Assembly: GCA_964019425.1 (NCBI GenBank)
Contig: OZ025805.1
Span: forward strand, 406,501 to 470,500
Source of the DNA: Flectonema sp. DT1601
Lineage: Eukaryota > Euglenozoa > Diplonemea > Diplonemida > Diplonemidae
Direction: 5' to 3'
Length of the DNA stretch: 64,000 bases
The notes below the pieces were generated by a model. It was not told where the DNA came from. It saw nothing but the letters and a program-made list of their open reading frames with translations, and searched no databases. Positions 1-10,929 of this stretch are shown in pieces (the first letter of the stretch is position 1; each line of letters opens with the position of its first letter). The translations under genes were made by a program, and so were the position numbers.

Positions 1-232
1 AGTACTTATTTTATGTTTTTTAAAAAAAATGCAATCGATAATACCCAGAAAATTGTTTCTAAATTCCGTAAGTAAAATCGCTTTCCGTCTTCTTCTTATA
101 TGCAAACCGCCGCTGTGTTTTTTTTTTTTTTTTTTTTTTTGTCCTCTCTTTTCTTTCTTTTTCTCCAAAAGTTTTTTTTTCCTGCGAAAGGTATTTTCTA
201 CTTTGTTTTGTTGTTTTTTTTTTTTTTTTTTT
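1..232. other. AT-rich spacer with T runs, no gene seen
   Basis: This stretch before the piggyBac element is dominated by runs of T. The only long reading frame is poly-Phe from those runs, so I see no gene here. Confidence 0.6.
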
Positions 233-236
233 TTAA

Positions 237-1964
237 CCCTCTAATAAGAGGCAAAAAACCCTGTTTTTGAGAAAAATCGAAAAATTTGACAAAGGAGAAA
301 AGGGGTGTGGGGAAAAATACAAAAAAAATACAGGGTGAAAGACACCCCCCCGCGCATTGAAAAAAAACTGAGGTCAGCCCGCAAGGGGGCCAAAATAACT
401 TGAGAAAATGCAACAACAGCCTAAAAAAACACTGTTGCTTAGGACCCCTGGGTTCGCTTTGATTTTGGCAATGTTGTAGGAGTAGAGTGCTTCCGTTTCA
501 TGTTTTTCGGTGGGATATGATTGTGTGTAGCAAAGGTATGGTTGTTGCAAACAGGGGCTGAATACTTGTCAATATTTTCGTGATATTGTTCGAAGCAGGG
601 ATCCATGCATAAGAAAACCTCGCTTTTTGAACAACAAATCGATGACCTTACTTTTTTTGAGAACAAATCCGTGAACTGCAGTCCCCAAAAATACCGAATT
701 TTCGTAGGTAGTGACATTTTGTGTGAGTTTGGTGTGTTCCGTGAACAATAAGTTGAGAACATAGCCTCTTTTTGAACTGAGCATATGTCCCGACGTCTTT
801 TTCAGACTTCTTTTGGAGGGTGAAAACATTGAAGATAGAAATCTCTAACAAGTAGTGAAAGACTTTCAGGGTCCAGCGTTTTGTCATCAGAGTTCTTCTT
901 GCCTTCCCCCTGATACCGTCTACGAGGTCAACACCACCCATCAGTTTGTTGTACTGATGGATCTGTACCAGTAAGTCGATGGTCACTTTTTGATAGATTT
1001 CCTTATTTTAGTCCATCACGTGGCTGTCTCATAATTCTCCTCGAGAGGCAATGTGCTGAAGACATGTACTTCTTTTGGATTGTCCCTGAATTTATGTGAT
1101 GCACATTGTGCTAGGACTGAAAGTACGAGGCAGAGAACTTCTCCACCCGTCCCTGCGCCTCCGCCTTATTAATCTCTGACCATTTGGGAACTATTGTTTC
1201 CCAAAAGCTGCGGATTTTGTAGAGCTTGTCAGTAGGTACGGGGTTGGTGACAGTGTAAAACTTTAGATTGGTTCGAATTTAGAGGAACCGATCTCAGGAA
1301 GCAAAGTGGGGTGTGTACGCCGGGTCTGATGTACCGTTCCTGTAATCTTAGGGTAATCTGAGATATTTGGCTTATCACAGAGACCCACGAGGATATTGAG
1401 TCCTAAAGAGAGTTTGAGTTCAGCTACGTTAAGATTGAGTGCCTAGTTGTTGCTGCAGTGCGAAATCATCTCATCACCTTTGGGGTGAACACAAGTTCAA
1501 ATTTCTGCAGTTCCTTCATCAATTTCAGGTCTGACATGTCCTGCAAGGACCGCCGAAACGTGTGTCGTCTTACCTTGGTGATTTTCTTGCTCCATTTCAG
1601 AGGGGAAATGCTTGGCTCTATTGTACTCTTTTCATCGCTCGAAGAAGACTCAGGAGCACCCGAATCTGGGATAGGTGACCCTACTGAATCATTTTCGATG
1701 GAAATAGCTTTAGGGATTTTAATTTTTGGCTGAAAACATGGGATAGTCATGGGCAACCTGGCTAAGACTGTTCCCAGTGCAGAAAAAAAAAAATGAACTT
1801 TTTCTCAGAAAAAGCTGGTGATTTTTGCAGCACGATCCCACATAAAATTTGTCGTTTTTTGGCAGCTCTGGCTCCACCCTTGTACTCACAAGGTACATTT
1901 TTCCCCTTTGTCAAAAAAAAAAAAACGCGAAAGGCCACTATAGTGGCCTTCAGGGCTTAAAGGG
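237..1964 (-). mobile_element. piggyBac-family DNA transposon, decayed, with TTAA flanks
   Basis: The left end is TTAA followed by CCCTCTAATAAGAGGC. The right end, read on the minus strand, is TTAA followed by CCCTTTAAGCCCTGAAGGCC. Both are the expected piggyBac layout: TTAA target duplications at 233-236 and 1965-1968, and termini beginning CCCT. A perfect 16-bp palindrome, GGCCACTATAGTGGCC, lies just inside the right end. Transposase remnants occupy most of the interior on the minus strand. The coding frame is broken into pieces, so this copy is not autonomous. At about 1.73 kb it is shorter than usual full piggyBac elements (around 2.4 kb). Confidence 0.85.
439..1756 (-). pseudogene. piggyBac transposase remnant (DDE_Tnp_1_7 type)
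   Basis: A minus-strand piece at 648-986 reads YNKLMGGVDLVDGIRGKARR followed by KRWTLKVFHYLLEISIFNVF. This is the well-known C-terminal part of piggyBac transposases (YNxxMGGVDxxD, then a KWW-like block). A piece in another frame at 439-762 gives CCSKSEVFLC then CFEQYH, the start of the Cys-rich C-terminal domain that binds element ends. A third piece at 1466-1756 is a Ser/Asp/Glu-rich segment expected of the N terminus. Between about 990 and 1460 no long frame survives, so the catalytic core is decayed. It is host-silent debris unless another copy supplies transposase. Confidence 0.8.
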
Positions 1965-1979
1965 TTAAAAAGATAAAAA

Positions 1980-2016
<37 letters not shown>

Positions 2017-2319
2017 GTCTGTGGTAGTGTTGAATTACAATACAAGTAATTGTATCTTCGGTGAAGGGTTGTGTGAACTTTCTTCTTTTCTTCTTCTTCT
2101 TTCTTCTTTTTTTTCCCTCCTTTTTTTTTCCAATAAATAAAAATAGCGATTATATCGTTGAGGGGGTATTGTTTGGTATAAAAAAACTTCGTTCCCCCCA
2201 TTTTTTTTGCATTGAAAAAATGCGTTTTGATTATGTTGTTTCTGTGCCTCTTATCATCCTCTTGAAGCAGGGCAGATGTTGTGTTTTCCCTCGTCTTTTA
2301 ACTAAATTGCTAAAATTAT

Positions 2320-3050
2320 CTTTTTTTTATGTTTTTTATGATACAATACAGTTGTAATTATTACAAAAAAAAAAAAAAAATCGAACATTCAACCTCCCCG
2401 TTGTCTTCAAAGTTCCGAAAATGCATCTTATCTGTTTTGTATCGCTATGTTACGCGATACAAAACAGTTGTATTTTACAAATTCAAACATTCAATCCCCC
2501 CCTTGTCTTGGGATTTATTATAATGTAAAGTATTTACGTCAATCGCAGAGTGTATACCTACACTAACATTACCTTTAGTCACTGTATCTCAGAACTAATG
2601 TTAAATTATCGTTATGTTGTTTATGATACAAAACATTTGTATTTTACGTACAAACTCGAACAGTTAACCCCCCTTGTCTTGGGCTTAGTAACTACATCCC
2701 AGTCCTGCAAACTGGAATGACTCAGTCTCAACATTTGACTGACTTACTTCTACACCATACTGATGAGAGAGAATAGAGGTAAGAAGTATATGGATTACTC
2801 TCGAAACCTAAATAGTTACTTTATTATGCTAAGTTGCGCATCACCCTTAGTCACTGTATTTAAAACTAATGTTAAATTATCTTTATGTTGTTTATGATAC
2901 AACACAGTTGTAATTTTTACAAAATCGAACATACATCCCCTCCTTGTCTTCAAAGTTCCGCAAATGCAGCTTTGAATCGTAGCTGATTGTTTTATTTTAG
3001 TTAACTCTGGTACAATACAGATATTTTATATTTCTCTTAATAAAATATAT
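2320..3050. repeat. Dispersed repeat array (retroelement 3'-end family)
   Basis: Several partial copies lie in tandem. Shared blocks include TTAGTCACTGTAT, then AACTAATGTTAAATTATC, then TTTATGATACAA, then TTGTAATTTTTACAAAATCG, then a run of C. A copy at 2683-2950 also carries the block CAGTCCTGCAAACTGGAATG. The same blocks in the same order follow the reading frames at 9.2-10.8 kb and the GIY-YIG element at 45.4-45.7 kb. They are therefore probably 3' ends of a retroelement family, left here as short, 5'-truncated copies. Confidence 0.65.
2432..2467. other. Perfect 14-bp hairpin
   Basis: CTGTTTTGTATCGC (2432-2445) and its exact reverse complement GCGATACAAAACAG (2454-2467) flank an 8-base loop. 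It lies inside the dispersed-repeat region, where other copies have imperfect versions of the ATACAAAACA stem. It could be a structured 3'UTR element or simply an inverted junction between two repeat copies. Confidence 0.7.
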
Positions 3051-5052
3051 TTTAAAGCACTTTCAAAATCCCCAAACCGCAAAACTAACAGCCAGAATAA
3101 ATAAATAAGATTCTCTTTGTTTTTTTCTTACGATCACCACCCCACTCCCCTACCCTTTATTTTATTATTATTTATTTATTTATTTTTGTTCACCGAGGAG
3201 GAGGAAAACAAAACAAACAAAGAAAAAAAAAAAAAAAAAAAAGAAAAAAGGAAGGAAAGCCTTTGATTTTTTGCGCAGCAAGAAAGCGCGTGAACGAACG
3301 ACTTAACTCTTCCCAACTCCCGGTAGTAATTGTTGAATGGCAGTTGCGAAAAAAGGAAAAAAAAAAAAAAGAAGAAGAAGAAGAAAAAAAAAAACAACAA
3401 CTGCAGCATTGTTTATTATTGTTGTATATTTTTTTTGGTGGTTTATTTTTTCTTTCCAACACACGGTTTGCATTTGGTGGCCCACATACGAACGAGACCC
3501 TCAACGCAGATAGCTGTTTTTTTCTTCTTCTTTTTTTATTTATTTATTCCCCTTGCCCCATGTGCTTCCAATTTTTCCCTACAAACAAATAGTGACATTG
3601 GAAGTTTTTGTGTTGTTATCTTTTGTTCAATTCTTTTTTCCTTGCGGGGAAAAAAAAAAAAAAGAACAAAAAATCTGATTGTTGCCTTGCCTTGTTTTTT
3701 CCTGCAACCGGCCTGCAAAACAGAAAGAACAAAAAAAAAAAAAAAAAAAAAAGAAAGAAAACAGAAATGTGTTGTCTACCTCCGATTCCCCTGGAGTTCA
3801 GTCAATCCTGAAATCCAGTGAAGGAAAAAAAAAAAAAAAAACAGAAAGTTAGCTAAATTATCGTTATGTTGTTTATGATACAATACATTTGTATTTTACG
3901 TACAAAATCGAACAGTTAACTCCCCTGGAGTTCAGTAAAACCTGAAAGCCAGTGAAGGGAAAAAAAATAAAAAAATAGAAAGTTAGCCAAATTAGAAGTA
4001 GAAATGAAGTTGCTATTTATTTGTTTATTTTTATTTTTATTATTATTTTTATTTTCTTGAAAAAAAAAAAAAAAAAAAAAAAAAAGCCATTTTTAAAAAG
4101 CTCTTGTTATCAATACAATTATCAAGAGAAATAATGGCTCTTCAGCTAAGTGACATGCTAGTCAAGTTTATTTTTTTTCCGCAAAAAAAAAAAAAAAAAA
4201 TTGTGTCCGAGCGGTTAGTTAGTAAAAATGATATTTACATACAGTCCTTAGTGATTTTTTTTTTTTTTTTTTATATTGCCTGTTTTTTTTCCCTCTTTAT
4301 TTTTTTTTTTCCCCCTTTTTTTTTCCTTCTATAACACCCAGCCTTTTACTCAATTCTTATTCCCAAATCTCTCTCGTACGGTAGTGTTAGCAAGAGTGGT
4401 TTTTTTTTATTTTTTTATATTATTTTTATTTTTTTGAAAAACTGTGTTTACTTTCACCTTATGTCTGATTGGTAGGTAAAGTGAAGAGTTTTTATTGTTT
4501 TTTTTCCTTTCCTTTTAATACTCTTCCTCCGCCTTGTTTAACATTACCACGCACACAACACACAACCCCCTCTCCACTTTTGTCCCTATTCCCACCCTGT
4601 CATCGTGAATTTATTGTTTTTTTTTTTTTGTCTGAAACAAAAAAAAAAAAAAAAAAAAAAAATTATATATCCCCACCCTCCATTCCTACACATGGCTGCC
4701 AGCTGTTTAAAAAACACCCTAAACTCAATATCCCTGTTGAAGCTAGTTTTTCTCGATCCTTTTTTTTTTTTCTTCTTTATTTTTTGTTGTTGTTCTTATT
4801 ACAATGTCATTTAATTGAAAAACAGGCAACAAACAAAAAAAATGATGATGGGAAAGGACAAGAGAAGATAGTTTCTTATGATTTTTGTAATGTAGTAAAA
4901 CTATCTCACCTCTATAACAGTAATTGACATCTCAAATAATGACTACTGACAGGGGTCAACCAGCTACCACAAACGTTAGCGTTTCTTTCTTCTTTCTTCT
5001 TAATATGTGTTATTTTTACCGTAACAAGGAAAAGGATAAATAAATAAATAAG

Positions 5053-6942
5053 ATGGACAGACCTGATATAATATTCGAAGCTGAAGGTCATCAAATGAAA
5101 TGCAACAGAAAAGTATTAATGTCGAAGAGTACCTACTTGGAGGAATATCTAACTGAGAACGAACCCACCAGTAAAGTCTGTATCAGTAACGTTCCTCACA
5201 GCGCATGTGAAACAGTGATAAAATGGATGCATGAAGAAGGGGATTTGAATGAAGCGATACCAGAGTCTCAAGACTGTAAGACTACTCAAAAAGTTTGGGA
5301 ACTTTCTCTTCGGTTTGCTGTTGTTCAGATTACTGAACATTGCTCAAAGATATTAGTGAAGTTTATAACTCATGAGAGTGTTTGTGATTACCTGTCGTCA
5401 ATATTTCGATACACTAAACAGTGCAGTGGAACTCCACCTTCTCTAATCGAGTCTGCTGTCGAATTATTAAAAAGAAATTGTTTTGGATATCTGTCGAAAT
5501 ATCATTCAGAGATTCAAAAGACTCCTCCGTACTTTGCGATGATGACTTCCAAGAATTACCGTCTTCGACAAGCTGTTGAGGAAATGACTAATAACACTAA
5601 TACAGAAACACCAAAAGGAATGGCTGCTTTGTTACATAAATTAAAAGAACAACCTGTTCAGCCGTTGCCTCAAACTTCTGTTCTTAGATCCCATTCGGTT
5701 GGTCAAGAAACTACTTTTCTTGATTCTGATATTATTACACCAGCGGTTGACGATCCAGTGTATGAGGCATCTCTTAACAGTCGAAGTGATGTTTTTCAAA
5801 AAGGTGATGGAGAAGGTCGATCTCCGATTCCACAACCAGCTGCATTACTACAAAGTGATCTCGAGGACGTTGGTTTGCTTATTGTTAAAAATAATAATAT
5901 TCCTCTTCCACCAAACGTTCGACTTGCAACATGTGTCGAAGCACATACGAATAGAGTTATACTAAAAGACTTAATGGACAGCGTTGACGGAGGGTTCCTA
6001 TCGTCCTTTCAACTGCAAGATGGAAAAGTTGACGGTCCAGGTTTTGGTGTTCCTCTGAGGTTTACAACAGGTAAATTTCCAACCTGTTCAATGAGAATCA
6101 TTGTCAAACCTGATGAGTACAAACTAAATAAACTTCCTGCATCACCAATCCCAGCATCACAACGAAGTGTAACTGAACTCAGTAACAGCACTGTTGGGAA
6201 TATCAGCGCTGCGACTCCTGAACAACCGAAAAAAATTTCAACAGCATACGATACAGAGAGAGATAGTTTACTATTAAAACACTGTAAACTACAACAGGAA
6301 GTACGTGTGACAGCTCATGAGCTTGAAATGTTCAAGTGTGATTTTCAAGATTGGGAAACTAGTTTAAATGAAACGAACGCATTGAGAGAAGTTGAAGAAC
6401 AAAGATTAAAACAACGAATAGTTCAACAAAAACGACAATTGCTTCGAACGGTGTACGGACACACCATTGACAGTGAGAGTCCAATAAGCGACTCCAAACG
6501 TCAACGGGAACGAGACCAATTTAGAAAGCTAACAGACAATATAGACTCACAGGAAGATGGAGAACAGCTGCTTCAGATTAAAAAAATGTGTTCGGAATTA
6601 GAATTAGAAATATCAGGGTTAAGAGACGTGGAGAAACTTATCAAATCAGAGTTGTCTGAAAACATCCAGTACGATGAATACGGTAAAAGATATATCTCAG
6701 CTGTTAGCGGTGCTCAGATAGAACTTTCTGGCCTAATTCAGAATAACAATTTTAATAATGGATTGTTATCACTGAGTGATATAAAAAATCAGATAAAACA
6801 CGATCGTGATCAGTCAGAGTCTGAAAATAGTTCTCTAAGTGTTATAAATAAAAAATTAAGATCGAGAATTGAGAATGAATGTTCTCAGATTACCAGGATT
6901 CAAATGTTTCTTAATCCACAACTACCGGTTCCAATACCATAG
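5053..6942 (+). CDS. BTB/POZ-domain protein with C-terminal coiled coils
   Basis: A 629-residue intronless frame. The N terminus (about residues 5-100) has BTB/POZ character: PDIIFEAEGHQMKCNRKVLM matches the 'D.F...G..f.aHk.vL...S.yf' pattern, followed by a BACK-like helical part to about 190. The middle (200-390) is Ser/Pro-rich and poorly structured. Residues about 398-462, 504-534 and 573-619 are heptad-like, Lys/Glu/Gln-rich coiled coils, ending in a short PVPIP tail. BTB domains usually dimerise and often act as Cullin-3 adaptors. With coiled coils instead of Kelch repeats or zinc fingers, a scaffold or cytoskeletal adaptor role is equally plausible (inference). The first ATG follows a pyrimidine-rich stretch by about 50 bases. 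Confidence 0.75.
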   Translation: MDRPDIIFEAEGHQMKCNRKVLMSKSTYLEEYLTENEPTSKVCISNVPHSACETVIKWMHEEGDLNEAIPESQDCKTTQKVWELSLRFAVVQITEHCSKILVKFITHESVCDYLSSIFRYTKQCSGTPPSLIESAVELLKRNCFGYLSKYHSEIQKTPPYFAMMTSKNYRLRQAVEEMTNNTNTETPKGMAALLHKLKEQPVQPLPQTSVLRSHSVGQETTFLDSDIITPAVDDPVYEASLNSRSDVFQKGDGEGRSPIPQPAALLQSDLEDVGLLIVKNNNIPLPPNVRLATCVEAHTNRVILKDLMDSVDGGFLSSFQLQDGKVDGPGFGVPLRFTTGKFPTCSMRIIVKPDEYKLNKLPASPIPASQRSVTELSNSTVGNISAATPEQPKKISTAYDTERDSLLLKHCKLQQEVRVTAHELEMFKCDFQDWETSLNETNALREVEEQRLKQRIVQQKRQLLRTVYGHTIDSESPISDSKRQRERDQFRKLTDNIDSQEDGEQLLQIKKMCSELELEISGLRDVEKLIKSELSENIQYDEYGKRYISAVSGAQIELSGLIQNNNFNNGLLSLSDIKNQIKHDRDQSESENSSLSVINKKLRSRIENECSQITRIQMFLNPQLPVPIP

Positions 6943-7124
6943 TATCGGTTTTTTATATTATAATTAAGTTAGATATTTTTCTCCTAACCTCCTCTTCTTC
7001 CTCCTTCCTCATATTTCTTTTTTTTTAGATTTCGTTAGACTAATTGTGATATCATTCTGTCTTGTTCTATATTTATATTATTATTGTTATTGTTTGCGAC
7101 AGGAATCATCATCAAATTATGGGT
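6943..7124. other. 3' flank of the BTB gene, T-rich
   Basis: A short AT-rich stretch containing CTCCTCTTCTTCCTCCTTCC and a T run. It probably holds the 3'UTR of the BTB gene and nothing else I can identify. Confidence 0.4.
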
Positions 7125-7310
7125 GTTTTTCGGTTATTTATTTTTTTATTTTTTTTGTTTTTTTGCAAAAACAAAGTTTTTTAGGCAACCCAAATTATGA
7201 AAACTACAACAAAAATACCCCCCAAAAATAGGGATTGCGATCCAAAGAAACAGTTCTTAAGCACTTTAGAACAAGTCTTTGAAAAATCTCAAAAAGTGTG
7301 AACCAGTAAC
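7125..7310 (+). repeat. Repeat R1, first of three copies in alternating orientation
   Basis: It contains AAATTATGAAAACT, then GGGATTGCGATCCAAAGAAA, then AACAAGTCTTTGAAAAATCT, then CAAAAAGTGTG. The same blocks appear reversed at 9105-9297 and forward again at 11195-11327. A second short piece (CTCAAAAAGTGTGGACCGTG, followed by TGGTACCTG) recurs at about 7490-7530. With the copy at 9.1-9.3 kb it forms a long inverted repeat around 7.3-9.1 kb, as the ends of a DNA transposon would. Confidence 0.65.
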
Positions 7311-7689
7311 TGAGGGGGGGGGGGGGGTAGGGGGGGTACAAGCTGTCGATAAAGTACTTTTTCCGAATTTTGGTAAATATAACCTTCCCGGGGGCAAAAA
7401 TTACCCAGGACCCCATCAGAACCCCCAAAAATGTGATTTCGGGGCCGAAAAAACCTCGATTTGGCTGATTTCGGCAAGGGAATGAAATATCTCAAAAAGT
7501 GTGGACCGTGTGGTACCTGGGGGTCCAATTTTGAGGACTGTGAAATGCACCTTCAAATAATTTTTTTTTACAATGAGAAGAGGTGAGTCTTGGTGTGCCC
7601 CTGTATGCGCAGTTTGCTAATATACCATTTCCGTATCAGTTTCCACCTCAAGAACACGCCACGAAAAAGAACAGCGCTCTCGCTCGGCC

Positions 7690-8073
7690 ATGCTTGAGGC
7701 CACGAGGCTCACGGGCAGGATAACGCAGCGGAAAACAACGTTCTGCAGGGCAGCTCACAAAGTCATTCTGCGGAGGAGAGCATTGATCCCAGAGTGCATG
7801 AAAACACCTCCCGAGGCATCTCTGAAGTTACTCAACAACACTTGGACAGTCAGAAGTAAGATACGCGTGAGAAAGGGGTCAAGAAACGTCCAGTATCTGA
7901 ATCGTGATCACAGAAGGCTCACAGAGTGGAGAAAGCGCCACGTCAGTACCCTAAACAGGGATAATCCTGAAGACAGCTGTAGTGGTAGTGCGTCAAATAG
8001 CAGTGCCATAGATAAGCAGCAGCGACATAGGGCAACATGCCCTATCCAAAAAGCCATTCAAGGCATCACTTAA
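7690..8073 (+). CDS. Arg-rich unknown reading frame inside the inverted repeat
   Basis: A 127-residue, Arg/Lys/Thr-rich frame lying between inverted copies of the R repeat. I do not recognise the family. The base composition (more G and C, few homopolymers) differs from flanking intergenic DNA, which supports former coding DNA. Its position suggests a leftover of the element bounded by the R repeats. A competing minus-strand frame covers 8112-8510, Ser/Arg-rich and also unrecognised. Neither shows a catalytic motif I can name. Confidence 0.25.
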   Translation: MLEATRLTGRITQRKTTFCRAAHKVILRRRALIPECMKTPPEASLKLLNNTWTVRSKIRVRKGSRNVQYLNRDHRRLTEWRKRHVSTLNRDNPEDSCSGSASNSSAIDKQQRHRATCPIQKAIQGIT

Positions 8074-9100
8074 GACCCAACCATACTCACCAGCGGGGCA
8101 TACAAGACACTCTAGTATATGCAGCATAAGGAGAAGTACGAAAGACACACCCGCTTGCAACTGTACCCAAACGAGGGGGATATACTCCTGGAGTCTTGGA
8201 GTCGTAACAACACTGCAGATATTGCGGCAAGAAGGGATCGGCGCAGAGACATCCAACTAAGTCCTGAGTGAGTGACATAGTTGAAGCTGTCGCAGGTGCG
8301 CAGATGGAAGAGAAGCGGGTCGAAGTCACTAATTATATCTTGAAGGACAGTCCGACTTGTTGATGGATTCACAGGTGATCTGTCGGTGACCTGACTTCTT
8401 GAAGCAGCAGCTTCCTCCTCACCCTCCGTCACATCGCTGCAGCATGATACTTCCTCTAGCGCCCGTCGTGCTCGTGGGATGAAGCTAACAACCGTGGCGT
8501 TCGTTGTCATCCTGCACCCCTCAAGGGATGGGGAGGTTATTCAGTGTTGTTGATAGTTCTTGGTCAACTGATGGAACCAGTGGCGTGAATGCTACTCTAC
8601 TGATAACGTACAACATATTCCAGAGGTACACGGACTTCCAAAGGCTACCACATCAACGCAGGACCACCGACCCTCTTCAGATTGGCAAGAACAAGCACAA
8701 CAGGAGGCGCTACAGGGGCTGAACGTACCACCCCGTCCTCACAGGGAAGACCTCTAGACAGCAAGGTCTAATACTAATCTGCCATCTGTATCCAAGGATT
8801 GGTCCTCTGTCTATCTTGTACAGAAAGAAGCACAGCTTCGGGCCGAATTTCGAAAGCTGAGCACATGGGATGTTCAAGAGAAGGCCAGTAGCCTAAACAT
8901 CGGACATGGGGGAATTAACAAGCCGGTCTGGTGGAGCATATTATTAAGGTTCAAATCAGGACGATAAAAATAAAAATTGGGTTCCCATTTCATTCCCCAC
9001 TCAACTCAGAGGGAAACCCTGGTTATGGATTGCTCAATGCACGGAATTACTTGTAATTTTTGTGAGCCCTCCTAACACACCCTTGTTTTCACCCCCCTCA
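8074..9100. other. Probable transposon interior, decayed
   Basis: Higher-GC DNA than its surroundings with short frames on both strands (8112-8510 minus, 8504-8722 plus) and no recognisable domain. It reads as the degraded inside of whatever the inverted R repeats bound. Confidence 0.35.
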
Positions 9101-9104
9101 GGTA

Positions 9105-9297
9105 CCACACGGTCCACACTTTTTGAGATTTTTCAAAGACTTGCTCTAAAGTGCCGAAGAACTGTTTCTTTGGATCGCAATCCCCATTTTTGGGGTATAT
9201 GTTGCAGTTTTCATAATTTGGGTGCCCAAAAAACTTGTTCTCCGGAAAAAAACCGAAAGTGCCCAAAATCTCCGTAAAATCGATGCTTGTACCCCCC
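9105..9297 (-). repeat. Repeat R2, inverted copy
   Basis: The reverse complement carries the same blocks as 7125-7310 and 11195-11327, including GGGATTGCGATCCAAAGAAA and a terminal TACAAGCATCGATTTTACGG. It is the most complete of the three copies. Its outer end (CGATGCTTGTACCCC) abuts the start of the Pro-rich reading frame, so the first ~20 residues of that frame are really repeat sequence. Confidence 0.7.
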
Positions 9298-10302
9298 CCT
9301 AGGACGACTGTACTTCAAAAGAAGACACAAGTCATTGCAAATGATGAACTCACACAGGTCCCGCCGATAATTCCAACAATGATACCAACACCAATTACAA
9401 ATTTATCACAATCGACACCGTCAATTGTACTTCAAAAGAATACACAAGTCAGTGCGAGTGATGCACTTACACAGGCCCCGCCGATAATTCCAACGCTGAT
9501 GCCAGCAAGGATTTCAAAAATATCACAATTAGCACCGCCGACTGTAATTCAGAAGAAGACACAAGTTATTGCAAATGAGGCACCTACAATGGCCCCACCT
9601 GCAATCCCAACGTTGATGCCAGCAACGATCTCAAAGGTATCACAATTGGAACCTCCGACTGTACATCAAAGTGTGATTCAATCTATGAAAACGATACAAT
9701 TACCGATTGTATCACCATTGGATCTGGATCATAATGATGTGGATATGATCGATATGCCGTCACCAGCAACAGTACAACTGGATACGGACACTGACATGGT
9801 AATGGAAACTATGTCACCAGAGACGCAGGAATCACCGGAGCATAGATATGCTGGCTTAATGACTCCATCCAAAGACAGGATGGAGTCACCACCAATAACT
9901 CCGATTAAGATTAAGACTCCACTGAAAATAAAGACGCCTCTGAAGATCGAAACTCCGACTAAAATAATTCCACAAACCCAACAAGCATGTTGGGATGGAA
10001 AGAACCTCGAATTAATACGAAGTTTGTCAAAAGAAAGACAGTTGGAGAAAATAGTCACCACATACAGACTAAGATCAACTACACCACAAACAGTAGCCAG
10101 GAAGATGGAAACACCACCTACTGTAAGCAGTAAAGCCACGAATTCCGGAACAACAATACCGATTACACCACAAAAGGTATCAAGAGTACTAACATACACA
10201 GATACAGAGAATATCGGTAAAACTTGCAAATATTGCAATAAATCCTGGAAGTCATTTATTGACCATATCAATAAATGTGGAATATTCAGAGCATCAAAAT
10301 AA
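9235..10302 (+). CDS. Pro/Thr-rich element protein with tandem repeats and a single zinc finger
   Basis: 355 residues. Three tandem units of 39 residues run from about 9306 to 9660 (each starts like TVLQKKTQVIAND and ends IPTLMPATISKVSQ). A basic stretch with KIKTPLK repeats follows, and then a single CCHC-type finger at the end: CKYCNKSWKSFIDHINKCGI. A separate Lys-rich frame in the same register follows at 10414-10833. It is unlike the ordinary genes here. Its 3' flank is the dispersed repeat that also ends the GIY-YIG element, so I read it as a nucleic-acid-binding accessory protein of a retroelement of that kind (inference). The true start is probably downstream of the R2 repeat. Confidence 0.45.
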   Translation: MFSGKKPKVPKISVKSMLVPPPRTTVLQKKTQVIANDELTQVPPIIPTMIPTPITNLSQSTPSIVLQKNTQVSASDALTQAPPIIPTLMPARISKISQLAPPTVIQKKTQVIANEAPTMAPPAIPTLMPATISKVSQLEPPTVHQSVIQSMKTIQLPIVSPLDLDHNDVDMIDMPSPATVQLDTDTDMVMETMSPETQESPEHRYAGLMTPSKDRMESPPITPIKIKTPLKIKTPLKIETPTKIIPQTQQACWDGKNLELIRSLSKERQLEKIVTTYRLRSTTPQTVARKMETPPTVSSKATNSGTTIPITPQKVSRVLTYTDTENIGKTCKYCNKSWKSFIDHINKCGIFRASK

Positions 10303-10413
10303 TATCCAACATATGTTGATGAAGATGATAACACTTCATTTACGGTCACTGAATACAAAACGGATCCTCGAAATAGTATTGTAACTGTTACAAAAGATGA
10401 GACAGAAACTCAT

Positions 10414-10833
10414 ATGTTATCTATCAAAAAGAATGGCAAGTTGGCAACACAAACGGTCGCTGATGAACCAGAGAGAAGCAGTAACAAGAGACTGAACTCA
10501 CAGAGTCCAATGCGAATTGTGAGAATCAAAAAATACCTGAGCAACCGGAAAAGGCTTAAAAATGAGTGTACTGAACATAAGTTGGCACAGAAAATGAAAC
10601 TTAAAGAAGTACAAAAACAGAAATTAGCAAAGGGAAAGGAAAAGAAGAAACTGAAATTGGTAAAAAGACTCAACTCGCAGAGTCCAATGAGACCGATGCT
10701 CAGAAGAAATACTCGAAAGAAAAGAAGCAAACAAGATGAACATGATTCTTCAGATGATATGAGTATTTCACAGAGATCTTCAACTCCAGATATCCCTGAT
10801 GCTAAGGAACAATTATCAGACTTTGATAATTAA
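10414..10833 (+). CDS. Lys/Arg-rich basic protein of the same element
   Basis: 139 residues, strongly basic, with a direct repeat of RLNSQSPMR at both ends of a KR-rich core and an acidic Ser/Asp tail. It resembles nuclear-localising or nucleic-acid-coating tails but has no recognisable domain. It is in the same register as the preceding Pro-rich frame, about 110 bases away, and probably belongs to the same transcription unit. Confidence 0.35.
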   Translation: MLSIKKNGKLATQTVADEPERSSNKRLNSQSPMRIVRIKKYLSNRKRLKNECTEHKLAQKMKLKEVQKQKLAKGKEKKKLKLVKRLNSQSPMRPMLRRNTRKKRSKQDEHDSSDDMSISQRSSTPDIPDAKEQLSDFDN

Positions 10834-10929
10834 AAACACTTTCTACAATTATTGTAGAAAAGTGCTCCACTAGTAGTGAGCTAAGAACTAGTAACAGCAA
10901 AAAATATGTTTTTTTTATTTATGAACATG

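Larger units (their letters stand above)
1985..5052. other. Intergenic: homopolymer-rich DNA with dispersed-repeat copies
   Basis: About 3 kb without a convincing gene. Reading frames here are poly-Phe or poly-Lys products of A and T runs of 10-30 bases. Recognisable content is a dispersed repeat (2320-3050, 3840-3930) that recurs at about 11, 32.4, 33.9, 45.5 and 50.1 kb, and a strong hairpin at 2432-2467. The last 70 bases before the BTB gene contain a pyrimidine tract (TTTCTTTCTTCTTTCTTCTT). Confidence 0.6.

Noticed and set aside
29-244. Phe-rich frames over T runs (also at 3176-3821, 31634-31945, 37980-38341 and many others)
   Set aside because: They are translations of A or T homopolymers with no domain and equal openness on both strands.
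8112-8510. Minus-strand Ser/Arg-rich frame as a gene
   Set aside because: No domain, overlaps other open frames, and sits in decayed transposon DNA.
9235-10833. Ordinary host zinc-finger gene
   Set aside because: The frames are bounded by inverted repeats and followed by a retroelement 3' end, and the start runs out of repeat DNA.
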